Below are positions 1 through 13,212 of a stretch of 64,000 bases of DNA, one piece after another; position 1 is the stretch's first letter, and each line of letters opens with the position of its first letter. The stretch comes from Archegozetes longisetosus (Eukaryota > Arthropoda > Arachnida > Sarcoptiformes > Trhypochthoniidae). The notes under the pieces are model-generated. The model searched no databases. It worked only from the letters and a program-made list of their open reading frames with translations, and was not told the origin of the DNA. The DNA is taken from positions 9,693,855-9,757,854 of the forward strand of contig JAEMBT020000006.1 of NCBI GenBank assembly GCA_018873245.2, written 5' to 3'. The position numbers and the translations under genes were made by a program.

Positions 1-3000
1 CTCTTTCAGAGATTTCTAATCTCTGCCGCACTTCCGTCTATTTCTTGGCTTCTTGTGATGGCCAAAATCGGCTAAAGAAGAAGTAACAATTAGATTTAGT
101 TTTCGGAGATATTAATATCCTAATTACTGACAAATTAATCCAAAGTAGGACTAGAACTATAAGTTAATGGATTCCATCTTGAGTTATCTCTTCCCATGAA
201 TGAGGCCTTGTTATAGTTGTATTTGTTTAGGTTATGATCAAATTTGATAATATTTGAGCTAAAACTTTAAAAGAGAAATCATTCATTGGTTTCTAGCCAG
301 AGATCACATGTTTATAATAGAGATTAATAAAAAGGATGTTGTGATCTACTGCGAAGAGGCTGACTGTTGGTTCTTAAAAAACATGTTGCGGTTAAAAGAC
401 ATATGCATTCAATTCTAAATAGTTAGCATTCAAGTTTAGTGTATCTCTAACGCAACAAATCTGAAAATAATCGGTCTTTTTGATTACATTTTGTAAGTTT
501 CAAACTCCAGAAGGGTTTGAGTGTAAAAATATTTTATACATTTTTTCAATAGAGGAAAAAGATGTGCGATAAAAACATTTATATAGCAATGCGCTATTAG
601 TGCGATGTACTAATAAGTCTTATTTAAAGTCTCTTTATTTAGATTCAAATCAAACTAAGCTTAAAATAAGGCTTAAAATTGAATTAGTTTTCCTCAATCT
701 AATGAATGTCATTCAACTTTTATTACCATTTTTGAAACTTTACTCACTTGAAAAGTGGAGATTACACCAGTTGGTTGTTTAAACAGTTAGCTAGAAGTTA
801 TTTATTAGAAAAGTCATATATTCGATGTTAAACCACAATAAACTAATCAATTGGTAAACATAAGATTCATCTCATTCCTTCTAATTGACTCACTTTACAA
901 GATAACAAAATCATAATTTTATGGCTACAGTTGGTTTTTAGTCAAATCCAGTCGCATACTGATGAAAACTTGATTTCTAATTCGACATAGTTTTGATAAT
1001 TTCTCGTCACTTGATCACAGTTGTGAAAAATCGAGTCAGAAAAGTATGACTTATTTCGAAAAAAGTAAACTATAATATTATAATAGGAGTGAAAAATCTA
1101 TAGAAGGCTATAGAATTATATTGAGTGGCGTTGCATTGAAAGGCAAGAGGCTGCATCACCTACACATCACTAATAATTATGCTTCAATTATCGTTTACGT
1201 AAGAACCAAACGCTGCAATCCATTTCCCATAAATGTTCACCATGAAGAAGAGAAACCCACCAAATTTCATTGAGAAAATGCAGAGGCGTTTAGAAAACAT
1301 TCTATGCATAGTGTACTATTCATAACTACAAGCCCTACTTGCGTAGAGCATGCCCTACATCTTAAGATTTTAACATTTGGTGAGCTTTTAAATCATTTTC
1401 AACAATCGACAAACCAAATTTTCCCAAACTTATTCATAATTCATCAGCTCTATTCCAGAAAATACCATATTTAAAGTCTACTTCAATACTTGTCTGATTA
1501 GATTCTCTTTTGGTAGTTTCAATCACTTCAAGTCAAGTCAATGTTTGATTTGGCTGTATTTTAAAAGACAAAAGAAATTGATTTGCACTGCAATTATATA
1601 TGATGTTGATATTTGAATAAGAATATATGGCACAAAGCACATTATAGGTATGTTACATTTTGAAAGAATAAAATCAAGTTGAGCTCAATTTGTAAACTTG
1701 AACCAAGTAGAAATAGGACTAATAATATTCAGACGAGTTTACTCACAAGTCTAACTAATTGACTGCATCTTTGACTTTCAAACCTAATCACAACTGAAAC
1801 GTTTCGTACGGTTTGGCCTGAGTAGTGAAAAGGGCGAATGAAATGAATAGAGTTAAAATAGAAATCAAATTTAATGATATATCCCTTAAATTTTAATAAA
1901 ATAACCAATAATTTGATTTTAACGTCAAGTTAAGATTGTGGCAATATTTGGATATTTATATAAAAATCTAATGATTAACGTTAATAAAATAAACAACTAA
2001 AGTGGAATCGAAATATAGTTATGATTGAATATAAAAAGCTGATCAACGGAACTATTATTATAATAATAATCACGTCCAATAATGAATACTAACAGTTTGA
2101 CTCTTGGGTGTTTTATAACCGATACCAAACATGTCTAATAATTAGATAATTTAATTTAAAAAAGTATTGCAAAGTTTGCCTGTTTGGGCATAAGTTCACT
2201 TATTTTTACAAAGATATGAAATACCAAATAAAAATTTACAATTTAAGAGAACAAAAGCCTATTTGTTGCTCTTGGAAGACACATACTGTATACCCATTTA
2301 GATGAAATCACAACTTAACATCAATTTTGAATTCAACCCTTTTTATATTAGAATAACGTTTTGTAATAAAAGATATTTCATAAATTGCATATCAATATCA
2401 AACTTTTACATAATTTCTCATAAGCAATAAAATAACTGATTTGAAGATTTTAAGGAGTAATAGAAAGATACAACTATTCATGATTACAGTTAATAGATTT
2501 GTCAATATGCTTATCCAAACCATTTGTTGATGAAAATATATACTACCCGTTGATAGATTTAAATTGACAGTCCATAAAAGACTAGCGTTTACAACATCGA
2601 CATTTTATGCATCTTTTGAACATTACGTGATAAAAACCCTGATTTTACATCATTTCAGTTCAGAACAATTGAATCACTCGTTTGTTTATAATGATAACTA
2701 ACCAACACCTAAATAAATCTATATGAGATGAGCCCACAGAATAACTATAGTATGGAAAGGTATAAGGTTTTCGAGTATAATGTAAATGACAATCAATGGC
2801 ACGTGTAGGCACTGTAAAACACCAGCTTCCTTTCAGCTTAACAACAGTTCCGAAACATCAAAGCCAATTCAGTTTGGCTTGATATGTGACGAATTTTCGG
2901 CACAAAGATGGCTGTATCGATATCGAACTGATCCATCAAAACCTTGATGATGAACATGAACACTGTTTAGCAGTGATTGATTGACTATCTGACTTCTTAA

Positions 3001-3195
3001 GTTCGGGTGAACTCTTTTGCTCCACAGGGATGCGACTTGATCGAGTCTGTCCTTTAAGCTGACGAGGCCTCAGACTGGCAGATCATCTCGATTAAATCGA
3101 AATGACGGAAATTTTGCGCAATAGTAATCTGACAACCGCCTTTGTTGTTTCCACCATTTTCGACAACTTCCTTTCTTCTCCTTCGACGGTCGAGA
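1..3195. other. Intergenic AT-rich DNA; right end is probably vigilin 3' UTR
   Basis: I see no convincing gene, RNA gene or domain-bearing exon here. The left 2.7 kb is uniformly AT-rich with scattered short open stretches. From about 2800 to 3195 the base composition becomes less AT-rich, directly downstream of the vigilin stop codon, which fits a 3' UTR. Read on the minus strand in the vigilin frame, this part stays open for about 40 codons after the TGA, meets a second TGA near 3070, and is then open for about 65 more codons. I do not recognise any KH motif in it. Confidence 0.5.
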
Positions 3196-6100
3196 TCAAT
3201 CATTCTTGACTAACATCTGTCTGGCTTTAGACACTTCTTCTTTCTTACCAGTAATTATGATGGTTTCTCTATCTGCCTGGGACTCTTCTTTACCACTTGG
3301 GAAGAATATACGCGCTCCTGTCTTCTCTCTCACTTTCTTTATGTTGGCACCATTTTTTCCAATTAGGAACCTATGATGCTCTGGTTTTGCTTTCAATTCT
3401 TCGCTATTGTTATTAATTTGCTGTTCGTTTGAAATAGTAATCAATTGCTGCTTTGCTTTCTGTACGCAATCCTTTGGCCCTCGAATTGAAACCTTATCAC
3501 TGCCAGAGCCTTCTGGAGGGAATCTGATGAGAACACCGCCGCAATCATCCATGATTTGTCTGATCTGGCGTCCCTTTGCGCCAATAATATAGTTATGAAT
3601 TTTAGCTGGAATGATAATATCGACCTGAACAACATCTGCTAATTCATTCTGTATGGCTTGAATGCGGTCGCGAGCAGTTTCTACGTTATCTTTTACTCCA
3701 GTGATCACAATAACATCTGAATCTGCTCCTTCTGCAGGCAAATCAATTCTAGTTCCCGTTTCATCTCTTATCTGAAATTTTATTTGAGAGTTAATATAAA
3801 ATCTCTTCTAAATAGTCCAAAAAGTTCGTAAATTTAGTGAAATATGAGAACTAAATATTTGAGAGCATGTCACACTCCTTTAAGAGGTTGACCTCGAAAC
3901 TAACAGATTCGAGCAGGAATTTAATCAGTCTGATAAACACAAATAGGGGAGAATATTTGTTTTAAAAACAATATCTAAATAGTTTTCAAGTAGGACTGGT
4001 TTACGAATATTCAAAAACAAGTTATTAGTGATTTATTGCTCTAATCGCAGAATAGTTTTCAAACATTTGCCCCAAAAACTACCAGTAATTATAGAATTAA
4101 AGCAGAGCTAAAAATATATTAATGCAACATAAAAGCATAATAGAATCTGAATGGCATAATACAAATAATAAACTTTAGACTATACTTAATTCATGAGCTA
4201 TCAAGCAGTAAATCTGACATTTTAGTTATTTTATCAACTATAATAGGAATAGAAGTTATTAAACCAATGTCAACAAATGTTTAGTGATAAGGATTGCCTT
4301 TTATCAAATGGCATTCACAATAACAATTACATTGAATTACTAACTTACTTTCTTAATGTTTGAACCTTCTTTTCCAATAATAAATTTATGGAACTGTTTG
4401 AAAATAGGCACTTCAACGCGATAATTATTAGACAACAATTCTTTGTTTAATTGAGCTAAATGTTTATAACATTGTTCGACATCTTTTTTGGTGCCCCGAA
4501 TCGTCACTTTGTCGCTCTTCTCATTGGGCTCAGGAAAAATGATCACAACCTGAATAGGAAATTCATAAAATTTAATAAACCACTGCAACATTCACAAAAT
4601 CAGTTTCATTCAAACCTGATTGAACCGATCTCTTATATCTCTGATATTTTCGCCTTTAGTGCCAATTATCTGCCGATGAAATCTTTGTTCAATCATCAAA
4701 TCTTTGGACACTTCGTTTTCTTTCTCCACCATCTTCTTGATAAGGGTTTCCAATTCTTGTTTGGCCTTAGCAACACTTTGAAAAGAGCCTTCGATTCGGA
4801 TGCTATCACTTGAAGCAATGTTTTCAGTGCCTTCACTAGGAATATGAATTTGAGCTCCAGTTTCTTCCCGGATATGCTTAATATTTACACCATTTTTACC
4901 AATAATAAAACGATGATATCTAGAGTTAACTTTAATTTCTTCGACCACAATTTTGGATTTGATTTCTTTGATAACTTCTCCAATTATTTCTTTTGCTTTA
5001 TCGACTTCAGCGACAGGTCCGTGCATTTTGATTTTGTCTTCATTAGTGACAAACGAGACACTAACCTTTTGGAAGTCTTGAGAAATTTCTTGAAATTTGG
5101 CTCCTTTCGGTCCTAATATGTACTTGTGACACCAGGAGGGCACGTCTATCTCAGCGTCTACTTCGCTGTGAGCTTTTTCATACAGCACCGTAAGTGCTGG
5201 TCCCAATTTCTCCTGTTCTCCTCTCAAAGTTATTGTCTCACTATTACTATCAGGTGAAGGCATTTCAACGGACACTCCCGTCTTCAGGAATATATCGTTC
5301 AAAGTTGCTCCCTTAGGACCAACAATGTACTTATGCTGTGATTTTCTGACTTCCATTGAAACTGTTTGACACTTCTTCTGCTTCTCTTCATATATTTTCA
5401 CAATTCTATCTTTGGCCATAAGGACAGCGTCTTTTTCGCCAGTAATCAAAATCTCCTCTTTGTTGACGCTCGGGGGAGGAATACTAACTTTAGCTCCAGT
5501 TTCAGCCATTATTGTGTTTATGGTTTCATTGAAAGGGCCACTAATGAACGGGTGGTATATCTTTGGAATAGACACGCGTTCGTTCGCGCGACTTGCTGCT
5601 TCATTAGAAATTAGCTGAATTTCATGAACCGCCTTATCGATCGCTTCTTTAGTACCTAAAATTTTGATTTGGTCGGACGAATCGCTTTGTCGCGGAATAT
5701 AGATCTTGGTTCCAGTACTCTGTTCTAATTCGGATAGTTTTTTGCCGCTTTTACCTAGAATGAAGCGATGGTGCTCTTTGGGAATAGGAAGTGAAGCACT
5801 CGCTTGGGTTTGCAGTTCTGATGATATCATTCTCTTTGCCAATAGAACCGCTTCTTCTTTACCAGTAATCAGGAACGTAAGCGTTCCATCTTTCGAGACG
5901 CTCATCTCAATATGTGCACCAGTTTTTTGCATAATATCTGCGCAAATCTTTGCCTGTTCTGCCTGTTCTCCAAAACGACTGTTAAGCTCTCGATACTTTC
6001 GTTCTTCAGGCGCCACACGAAACACTTGTGTTATATTAGAAGACTTTACTTTCATTTTTTGATTCCATTGTAGACCAATGTTGACCACTGCATTGTCTGA

Positions 6101-6373
6101 ATCAGTTCTCAAATCGCTTTCTGGAAGTGCTGGGAATATGTCGTCATAAGTGGGGGCTATTGTGGCCACATTGTCACCGCTACTGTGAAATTCTTCAACA
6201 GGTTGTGATATCAAATGGTGACTCATCGATGGATCTAATGGTGAAACGCCATAGTGAGCTGACATGTGAGCTGAGTGTCCGTTCGGGTCACTTATTGATG
6301 CCATTGGTTGAATTGGTTGTACACCTGAATAGTTGCCGTCAAAGGCGTGAGGAATCGCTGTTTCCGGATTCAT
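3196..6373 (-). CDS. HDLBP: Vigilin (multi-KH RNA-binding protein), C-terminally short
   Basis: Vigilin is a cytoplasmic/ER-associated protein that binds mRNA and ribosomes through tandem KH domains. Three coding exons join in frame: 4616-6373, 4349-4549 and 3196-3771 (586, 67 and 191 codons), giving about 844 aa. About 110 residues of low-complexity N-terminus are followed by ten KH domains, many with intact GxxG loops (IIGKNG, IIGTKG, IIGKEG, IIGAKG, LIGKNG). Splice sites are canonical and phase 0, and they restore KH domains that are split by the introns. The start is the first ATG of the long exon. Animal vigilins usually have about 14 KH domains and about 1,250 aa. Here the protein stops a few residues after the tenth, which matches the human domain with the same order and neighbours, so three to five C-terminal domains are missing. 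No further KH exon is visible downstream to the window edge. This could be a short lineage-specific form, a paralogue or a truncated copy. Confidence 0.92.
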
Positions 6374-7150
6374 AGTCGGGTTAATCAGTTCCGAGTCTTA
6401 CAGTACGGCTAAATCAATGATAATTCAAATTATTATTTCTAATAATCATTGAAATACTCTCTCAAGTTAGCATAAACTCTAATCATATCGATGAATTAAA
6501 TGAAGACATAAGACACAAGATGTGATGAGTTCTATTATTTTTTTAGCCCATTTATTGAAAAGAGTATTGAATTTAAATTTAAAATACAATAATTGAACAT
6601 AAATGATAGATAGAATGGAAGGAAAGAGAAACTAAATGTTAAATAATGGATAATAATAGAATGAAAATAAAGGAAATATCAGTAATAATAGTTGTGATTG
6701 TATTGGAATGAATGCCACGTAAGTGCGATAGTGGAGGTAATGCTCGGGAAAAAGGCTGCTATAGTGCGCCGCTATTTTCTCTTATTTAGCAAAAACAACC
6801 TATTTAAATATTAATCTCCAATAACAATCAATCCATTCATTAATTATTTAAAACAAACCTTTATTAATGTCATATTAATAATAAATAAGTAACATTTAAA
6901 TATTCAAATAATACTAAACTATTGTCGACGTGTCACTCAATACAAACATATTTGCTTTTAGTCAATACAATGAGTGCATCGAAATATTTCAACATATTAT
7001 ACAATTAATTAAATTAAATCAAAATTAATAGTCACTTACTAGTACTGCTTCCGTTAAAGACCGTCCAGATATTGGCTATAAAGTGCGCTCCAGCTTTAAA
7101 ATTGCCTAATCTCGTCAAATACTTGGGTTTATACGGTTTGATCTTTAAGG
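6374..7150 (-). promoter_or_regulatory. Probable vigilin 5' leader with one intron, and promoter side
   Basis: On the minus strand a good donor (GTAAGT) lies at 7039 behind a less AT-rich stretch of about 100 bases (7040-7150). A good acceptor (GATTTAG) lies just upstream of the vigilin ATG, leaving a short leader at about 6375-6406. The simplest reading is a non-coding first exon spliced to the ATG exon across an intron of about 630 bases. Another less AT-rich patch at 6715-6785 lies inside that intron. No TATA box or transcription start can be assigned with confidence. Confidence 0.4.
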
Positions 7151-9116
7151 ACAACTTCAATATGTAGTTAGTTAGAGATCATTATGTAATGCATGTAATG
7201 CTGGCTCACAGGCACTCGCATAGCATACTGTACAAAAAGAAATAAAAACGTGATGTATTCTGCTTTTGAGCAGTTGGCCCTTTCATTACGTTCGAGATGC
7301 TATAGATAAGACCCTAACACTAACTACGGTACACAACCCACACTCAGGGGACTATTCTCCCATCGCAATAATAGATTCATAGATTCATATCTCTAGATCT
7401 TTCTTATTAAATATTCACGAGTTTTCAACTTCAATGCATTAAAACCATTTACATTCTCTAGATTAGTAAGAGGTTTCAGAGAGAATGCTCAGCAAACTCA
7501 ATGCTGAACCTTATTGAAGCTTTTCGTAGAGTTGAGCCTATTTTCTTAGATTTTTGTTGAAAACTTATTTCGAAGTCTGTAAGTTGACTACAACTTTTTG
7601 AGATTATATTTGTGTGAGAATAAAAGCTATAATTATTTTGTTTAAAGGCTTCCAGGTATGCCACATGTCTATTTGACTTCCAGCGTATGAATTATAGAGT
7701 GAATCATGACTTGACTTAGGTCAGAACCCTTATCAAACATTATTATTAATTTATTTATTAAATATTTATATGTTATGTTAAATGAGGAATGAATTTGTGC
7801 GTCAAGTGAAACGATTAGCATAATGCCGGCATTTAACTGAACCAGAGTACAGTCCCTGAGTCTAAAAAGTTAGAAGAATCACTTGTATGTATGTACCATA
7901 ATCAACGTAAACTATTTAAAATGCTTTACTAAAACATTTAGACTAAGCTTTTCGAACAATTTATTAATATTTCATATCGTTTTTAGACTTAAGTATCGAT
8001 ACTAAAAAATTAACAATAGTTTGAAATGAATTATAAATTCTAAAAATATTTAAAAAGTATTTTTAAAACATATTCTATGTTTTAAATGACTTTTTGCTGA
8101 ACTTGTATTATGACCTTTAATTGAGATAATTTTCTGTTAGAATTGCATTTTGTTAAGACTACAAAAATGATATCGATATAAGTGTAAGAAATTTAGAGCT
8201 AAGGATCACAAAAATAGATACAATATTTCATATGAAATAAATAAATGAAACAAAATTAGGATAAAACGAACTAGAGATGATTGAAATTAAATAACAGAAG
8301 AATTGATATGAAAATTTGAGAAATTTCAACCGGTTTATTGTTACAAATAGTGGCTGAATCCAACTTAATTCGAATCAACATTACAAATATCACTTTATTA
8401 ACATTCTCACAGCCAAACGCTATGAGTTGTAACAAAACAGGTCAAAATTATATAACAATCATATATAAGAGTACACTTAAAAACTTAATAACCTCCGACA
8501 GCAACAAACTTTACTTGTTGCTACGTCAATCTGCTTGTGATATGCATGAATTAGTTGGTGAATTTGATTTTAGATTTGCTTTGATTACTATAACGAACAT
8601 CCTGTTTCTTAATATCGTCTATATTATGATCTATTAGAGAGCATGCCATCACATCTTTTCTGATTGCTCAACAATTATTAACTTAATAAGTGCACAACTC
8701 GATCGCAACAATTCAGCTAAGAATGCATGATCTCATTTAAATTAAATGTACATATAATACACTAAAATTGATTTTAAAATAATGAACTATCGTTTTACTG
8801 AAAGCTGGCAACAAAAACTATTTATAGCGCTCTAAATTGCTTTTACACATTGGACAGTCTTGTTCGACCAACAGAACACGTTTCATCAGTTGAGCACATC
8901 TGTCAAAATCATTGTGTCAAACGTATTCAATCTTCTAAGTGAGTCTTTGGTTGAATTTCTTCTGTCAAATGACAATTACAAAATTTGTTTCTCAAATAAG
9001 AGCTCATTAGAGTTAATCCGATGACTTACTAATGAAAGTCAATGTAAGTTTGAAGAATTTTATTTACAATGAATTTGAAAAAATGATTCAATAATTAGAA
9101 TGGAGTGAATTAAGTG
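7151..9116. other. Intergenic between vigilin and CTDNEP1
   Basis: This stretch is AT-rich with no recognisable exon. Open stretches at 7476-7664 (-) and 8338-8637 (+) lack family similarity, splice context and coding-like composition. The right end should contain the CTDNEP1 3' UTR, since that gene ends at 9117 on the minus strand. Confidence 0.5.
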
Positions 9117-11662
9117 CTACCACATGTTATGCAGATGTAGATTACGACTTAAAACAGAGCGCACGTCACTTGTGAACCTTAAAGCGTCAAGTACTGGAAG
9201 TAAGTTGAGTAGAGCTGTATCGCGAGGATCAGAAAACCACGACTTTATAGGTATTGCATTGTCTAATGTAAAAATATATTCAGATTAATTCAATTTGTAG
9301 ATTAGATACAGTAAAAGCTTTCTAACTTTCACATCCAGTTGCTATCAAATCCAAAAGTAGTTTCTTGAAATGTATACTTCTCTATATAAGAAACATTTTT
9401 GATTGGGAACTGTACCCAACTTAATCATAACATTTGTACGTCTCATATGATTCTTAGGGATAAGTACTGAATGTGTACGAATCATGTTCTAACTGTTTAT
9501 CTCAATAACATGTTTTGTCTATACAGTCGACTAATTAAGGTGATATACATTGAAGTATATATTTAAAGTCGAAAAAGTACTCAATTTTTCGATTTGATAG
9601 TAAGTGCTTTAAAAAAAAGATCAAATCATGACTTAATCGTGATTGAATTTTAAAAACACTTAACTAAATGTGAAAATTACAAGTTTTACTGTAATAAAAA
9701 AAAGATTAAATACCAGGATATGCTCTATAGGCTCCCGGACTGTTGTCTAAAATGAAAACACTTGACAAGTCTTGAACTATTGCCGCTAAGTCTTTGGTAT
9801 AACTGCCATAATCTAGAGTGCAGTGTTGTCTAAAATATCTCTTTTTTAAAATGCCTCTATTATTATCCAATTTGTCGGCAACTGCGGCACCATATATCTC
9901 CATACTTGCAGTAAAGACTACCAATTCATACCATTGGCTAACCTGTTATACATTTACATATTGTATAGAATAAATCAATTGCACAACAAACAGCTCTCGT
10001 TAATCAAAAGGTTTTGATTGCAACGAATTACGTACAACATTAAGAAAATAGTCGACATGTGGTCTCTTATGCACAAAGAATCTGACGGGATGTCTGTCTA
10101 TCGTAACTTTGAGCACAAAGTCAGGTGGAGTTCCAGGTTTAACCATTTGTCGGACAACTCCGTCATGATGTGAATGAATTAATGTCTCGTCAAGATCTAA
10201 TACTAAAATCTTTCGTTTTACTAAACCTTTGATAAAGAGATAAGAGTTTTGAATAAGTAATTAAAGCCATAAACAAAAATGACTTATTTCATACTTAGTC
10301 TATGCTTTGATAATGGAGATAACGGTAATATATGATATTTAACTGTTTGATGTTGTATTACCTATAAGTAAAAAACGATTAGGTTGGAGTTGAGTAAAAA
10401 ATATACTTGAAAAGAATAGTTGAATCGAATATATATTTAAGAAAAAGAAGTTAATATTGAGTGTTTTGTAAACGCAAACATGTGTTGTGAGAGTGAAATT
10501 GTAGTATTGCTTAGAGATGATTATCATATCGTGAGTTGTTAATCCAAAGTAGTAAAATAGTTATCTGAAAATTGACGCAATCATTTACTTATATAAGAAG
10601 ATATTAGCTCTAAATGTCGAGCATATAGAAAAGACTTGTATTTTATATTAATCATATCTTATAGGGTGTGCACAATCAATTTCTACTAATTTTGTAATTT
10701 TGGTATTACTTAAACAAAACAAAGAAAATCGAAATAATTGAGTAAAAATAGAATAGATTGGAGAATAAAAGGAGTTTATGTATTTAGATGAGAAAGAGAG
10801 GTTTAGCAACTAAAGATAACTGAAAGTTAAGTTGTAATACAACGAATGCCCTTCAAAACTATCATATCTAGAGCTTCACTAATGGATTAGACGATGTAAA
10901 CCTTAAAAGAAATCTCACTATATGCAACATTTGATTAAATTAGTTACTTGAAACAATCAAAATGCTTAGATGGTTTCTCAATCATTAATTGAGAATATAA
11001 TTTACAGAAGAATCAAATGATCGTTTCACACTTAAACGAAGCCATAATTAAACGTTTAAGCGAACAAACAATGAAACTAATTGAAAAATTTCGAGTTCAC
11101 AATTTCAGCTCATTTAGTGTTAGAAATGAGATTTGGTCACATTTTCAAATGAAAATCGAGCACAAGTTGAGGTTTAAATGATTAAAATGTGTTATAATTA
11201 ATATTTCTATTAATTAATAATAAATTAAAATACTTTCATTAGTGATATATTTATTGAGACAGGAGACAAATAGATAATGGGTTTATATATGACTCGAGCC
11301 TTTCAACGAGTCCACTGTTTCAGAAATAAATCACAAGATAAATTCAAATTAAATCAAATTGAAATATGACTAAAACATTGGTAAAAGTAGATTTAAGAGA
11401 ATAAAGAAATCAAATGAGAGATAGGCAAGAGAAAGAAAGGAAGAGATAGTGGTTCAGATTAAGGAAGAGACAGAGAGAATTCAATGTGAACAAAATAAAG
11501 AGAACAATACAAATATCGATCAAATAATAATTAGATTAAACTAATAATAGTTAGAATGCATACTTGTCTGACTTGTTTCTTAATAACATAACAGATAAAA
11601 GTCCATATTTTTGAGGCAAACACCAGAAACGCGCGTAAACCCATTTGCAACTGTTTCCACAT
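9117..11662 (-). CDS. CTDNEP1: CTD nuclear envelope phosphatase 1 (Dullard)
   Basis: This HAD-family serine/threonine phosphatase of the nuclear envelope/ER dephosphorylates lipin and, in animals, tempers BMP signalling. Five exons join with exactly matching phases: 11564-11662, 10295-10361, 10036-10226, 9714-9942 and 9117-9262. They total 732 nt, encoding 243 aa plus stop, against 244 aa in human. The N-terminal 33 residues carry the hydrophobic membrane helix. The catalytic motif [14 protein letters not shown] falls at about residues 60-75. The conserved blocks [37 protein letters not shown] and SWFSDP all follow, and the protein ends in a conserved Arg-Asn-Leu-His tail. The start ATG aligns with the usual N-terminus. 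The gene looks complete and intact. Intron 4 carries a miniature element (9309-9691), and an upstream spliced ORF may overlap the start. Confidence 0.96.
9309..9691. mobile_element. TA-flanked MITE (CAGTAAAA family), internally expanded, in CTDNEP1 intron 4
   Basis: The ends are CAGTAAAAGC and AGTTTTACTG, each flanked by TA, the same termini as the 138-139-base copies at 15165-15302 and 19410-19548. The left 50 or so bases and the right 95 or so match those copies. About 240 bases between them have no counterpart, so this is either a copy with a later insertion or two partial copies. It ends 22 bases from the intron's donor site. Confidence 0.6.
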
Positions 11663-12120
11663 TTGTATTAATTAATATTTGTTGACTACCACTAAAAGCA
11701 ATTTAATTAATAGAATCACTATTTATTAGAATAATTAGACTCGAGGGTTGATTGGGATCGATTGAAATGGAGCCGATTTTGAAAGCGATCAGTCAATTGA
11801 AAGTAGTGTAAGATTAGAGATCAGAGCCATTTAAACACTTTCTGTCAATATGTGGCGCAATAATAGTTTTGCACTAAATCGCGTTTTATAGATGATCCAA
11901 TCCGTGTAAATCTATATTGAATCAGTTACTCGAGTTATACACTAAATCAAGCATTAAATAACTTAAGCACTTACACCAATATAGTATTTTGCAAGAATAA
12001 AACCAAATGCTTTTAGTATTTTAAATTACATATGACAATTTGTTCATTAAACATTGAATAATTGATTTTCAAAAGTTAGTTTAGTATATTGAAGTTATGT
12101 TTTAGGTAATGAAAACTTAC

Positions 12121-12213
12121 GTGTTTTTGATAGCAGTCTGGACTACGGCATAATTGGAATTAGAGATAAAAATTGTATCGTAAATATTAGCAAGTAATCG
12201 ATAACCAAATGTC
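12121..12213 (-). other. Exon-like segment upstream of CTDNEP1 (possible spliced uORF)
   Basis: An ATG at about 12213 opens 31 codons that run straight to a strong donor (CAC/GTAAGT at 12120). A good acceptor (GCTTTTAG) lies 34 bases before the CTDNEP1 ATG. If the two are joined, the upstream reading frame continues open and overlaps the CTDNEP1 start in another frame, making about 68 codons in all. I do not recognise the peptide. It is most likely a 5' untranslated exon carrying an upstream ORF. It could instead be a chance open stretch. Confidence 0.35.
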
Positions 12214-13088
12214 ATTTTCACTGTTTTAAATCAATAATCACTTTAATTTAATACAATTGATATGATTTCTACATTTATCAAATAGATATCTGAAATCTTT
12301 GACTTTTGAAACTTTATGTTTCCTAATAACTGAAACAAAAATTGAAAAACTATTTGATTGAATGACTTCAACCTTTCAACTATTTATAGACAATTAGAGA
12401 TAATATTTGCGTTATAGTTATGGATTTTAGGTACTAAAATTCATAACTAAGTTTTTATATGAATGTTCTTCAAAAGTTTTTCAATACGAAAAATCTCTAC
12501 TGTTGTTAACTTAGCTCAGAACTTACTTCTGCAAAGATCTATGCACTTATCTATGCATTTAGTTTACTGGTCTAAACTTCATTTACTCAAATACAATAAG
12601 TGATTTCATAATTGTTTTTCTAAAAATTGAAAATATAAAAATTTCCCGTAAAATATGATCACAAAACTGATAAAATCAGGACACAACATGAAACTGGGAG
12701 ACATGTAGAATCTGACCATAAGAATAACTCCAAAAACATACTGAAGATATGACTGAAGAAAGATATCTGAAAGTACCATTTCTAGCATGTTACGAATCAC
12801 TGATACTCATATTATTTATATATATATAAGTTTTGAGGAAAAAGTAAAAGTTGAGTTGAAGTCAGTCATAGTTTTAATAATTTCCGAGTTTCATTAATAA
12901 TCCATGCGAACACCTCTACTAAAGTTTAGAGCTTTTATTTTTAACTTAAAAACAAAAAGTTACGAAAAGAATTGATTTTGTTTTAAATAAAGTAAAATGA
13001 AAACTAGTTTGATATCAAATTAAGAGATTATACGAACAAAAGTGGTTCAAATATATGTCTGAAAACGTAAAGTAAATTTTAATTAATA
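12214..13088. other. Divergent intergenic region
   Basis: This AT-rich region separates the minus-strand CTDNEP1 leader from the plus-strand gene at 13.2 kb, so it may hold promoters for both. A minus-strand open stretch at 12606-12800 has no family features. A short AT dinucleotide run sits at about 12817-12828. I see no defined motif. Confidence 0.35.
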
Positions 13089-13212
13089 ATGAAAAGAGAA
13101 GAAGACGAAGATTTCAATAATGAAGATACTGACCAAAAATCGATGAAAATTAATAATAACAATAATATTAATAATATCAATAATAAATAACAACGAACAG
13201 ATCATTAATCAG

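Noticed and set aside
600..782. 60-codon open stretch on the plus strand
   Set aside because: Begins in plain AT-rich sequence at a non-ATG codon, with no family features or splice context.
1241..1324. Short ATG frame beginning MKKRNPPNF
   Set aside because: Only 27 codons, with no conserved motif and no exon context; chance is the simplest reading.
7476..7664. Minus-strand open stretch, 62 codons
   Set aside because: No similarity, low-complexity AT-driven composition, no flanking splice sites that fit a neighbour.
8338..8637. Plus-strand open stretch, 99 codons, hydrophobic end
   Set aside because: Starts at a TTG, composition equals its flanks, and it lies in the 3' flank of CTDNEP1.
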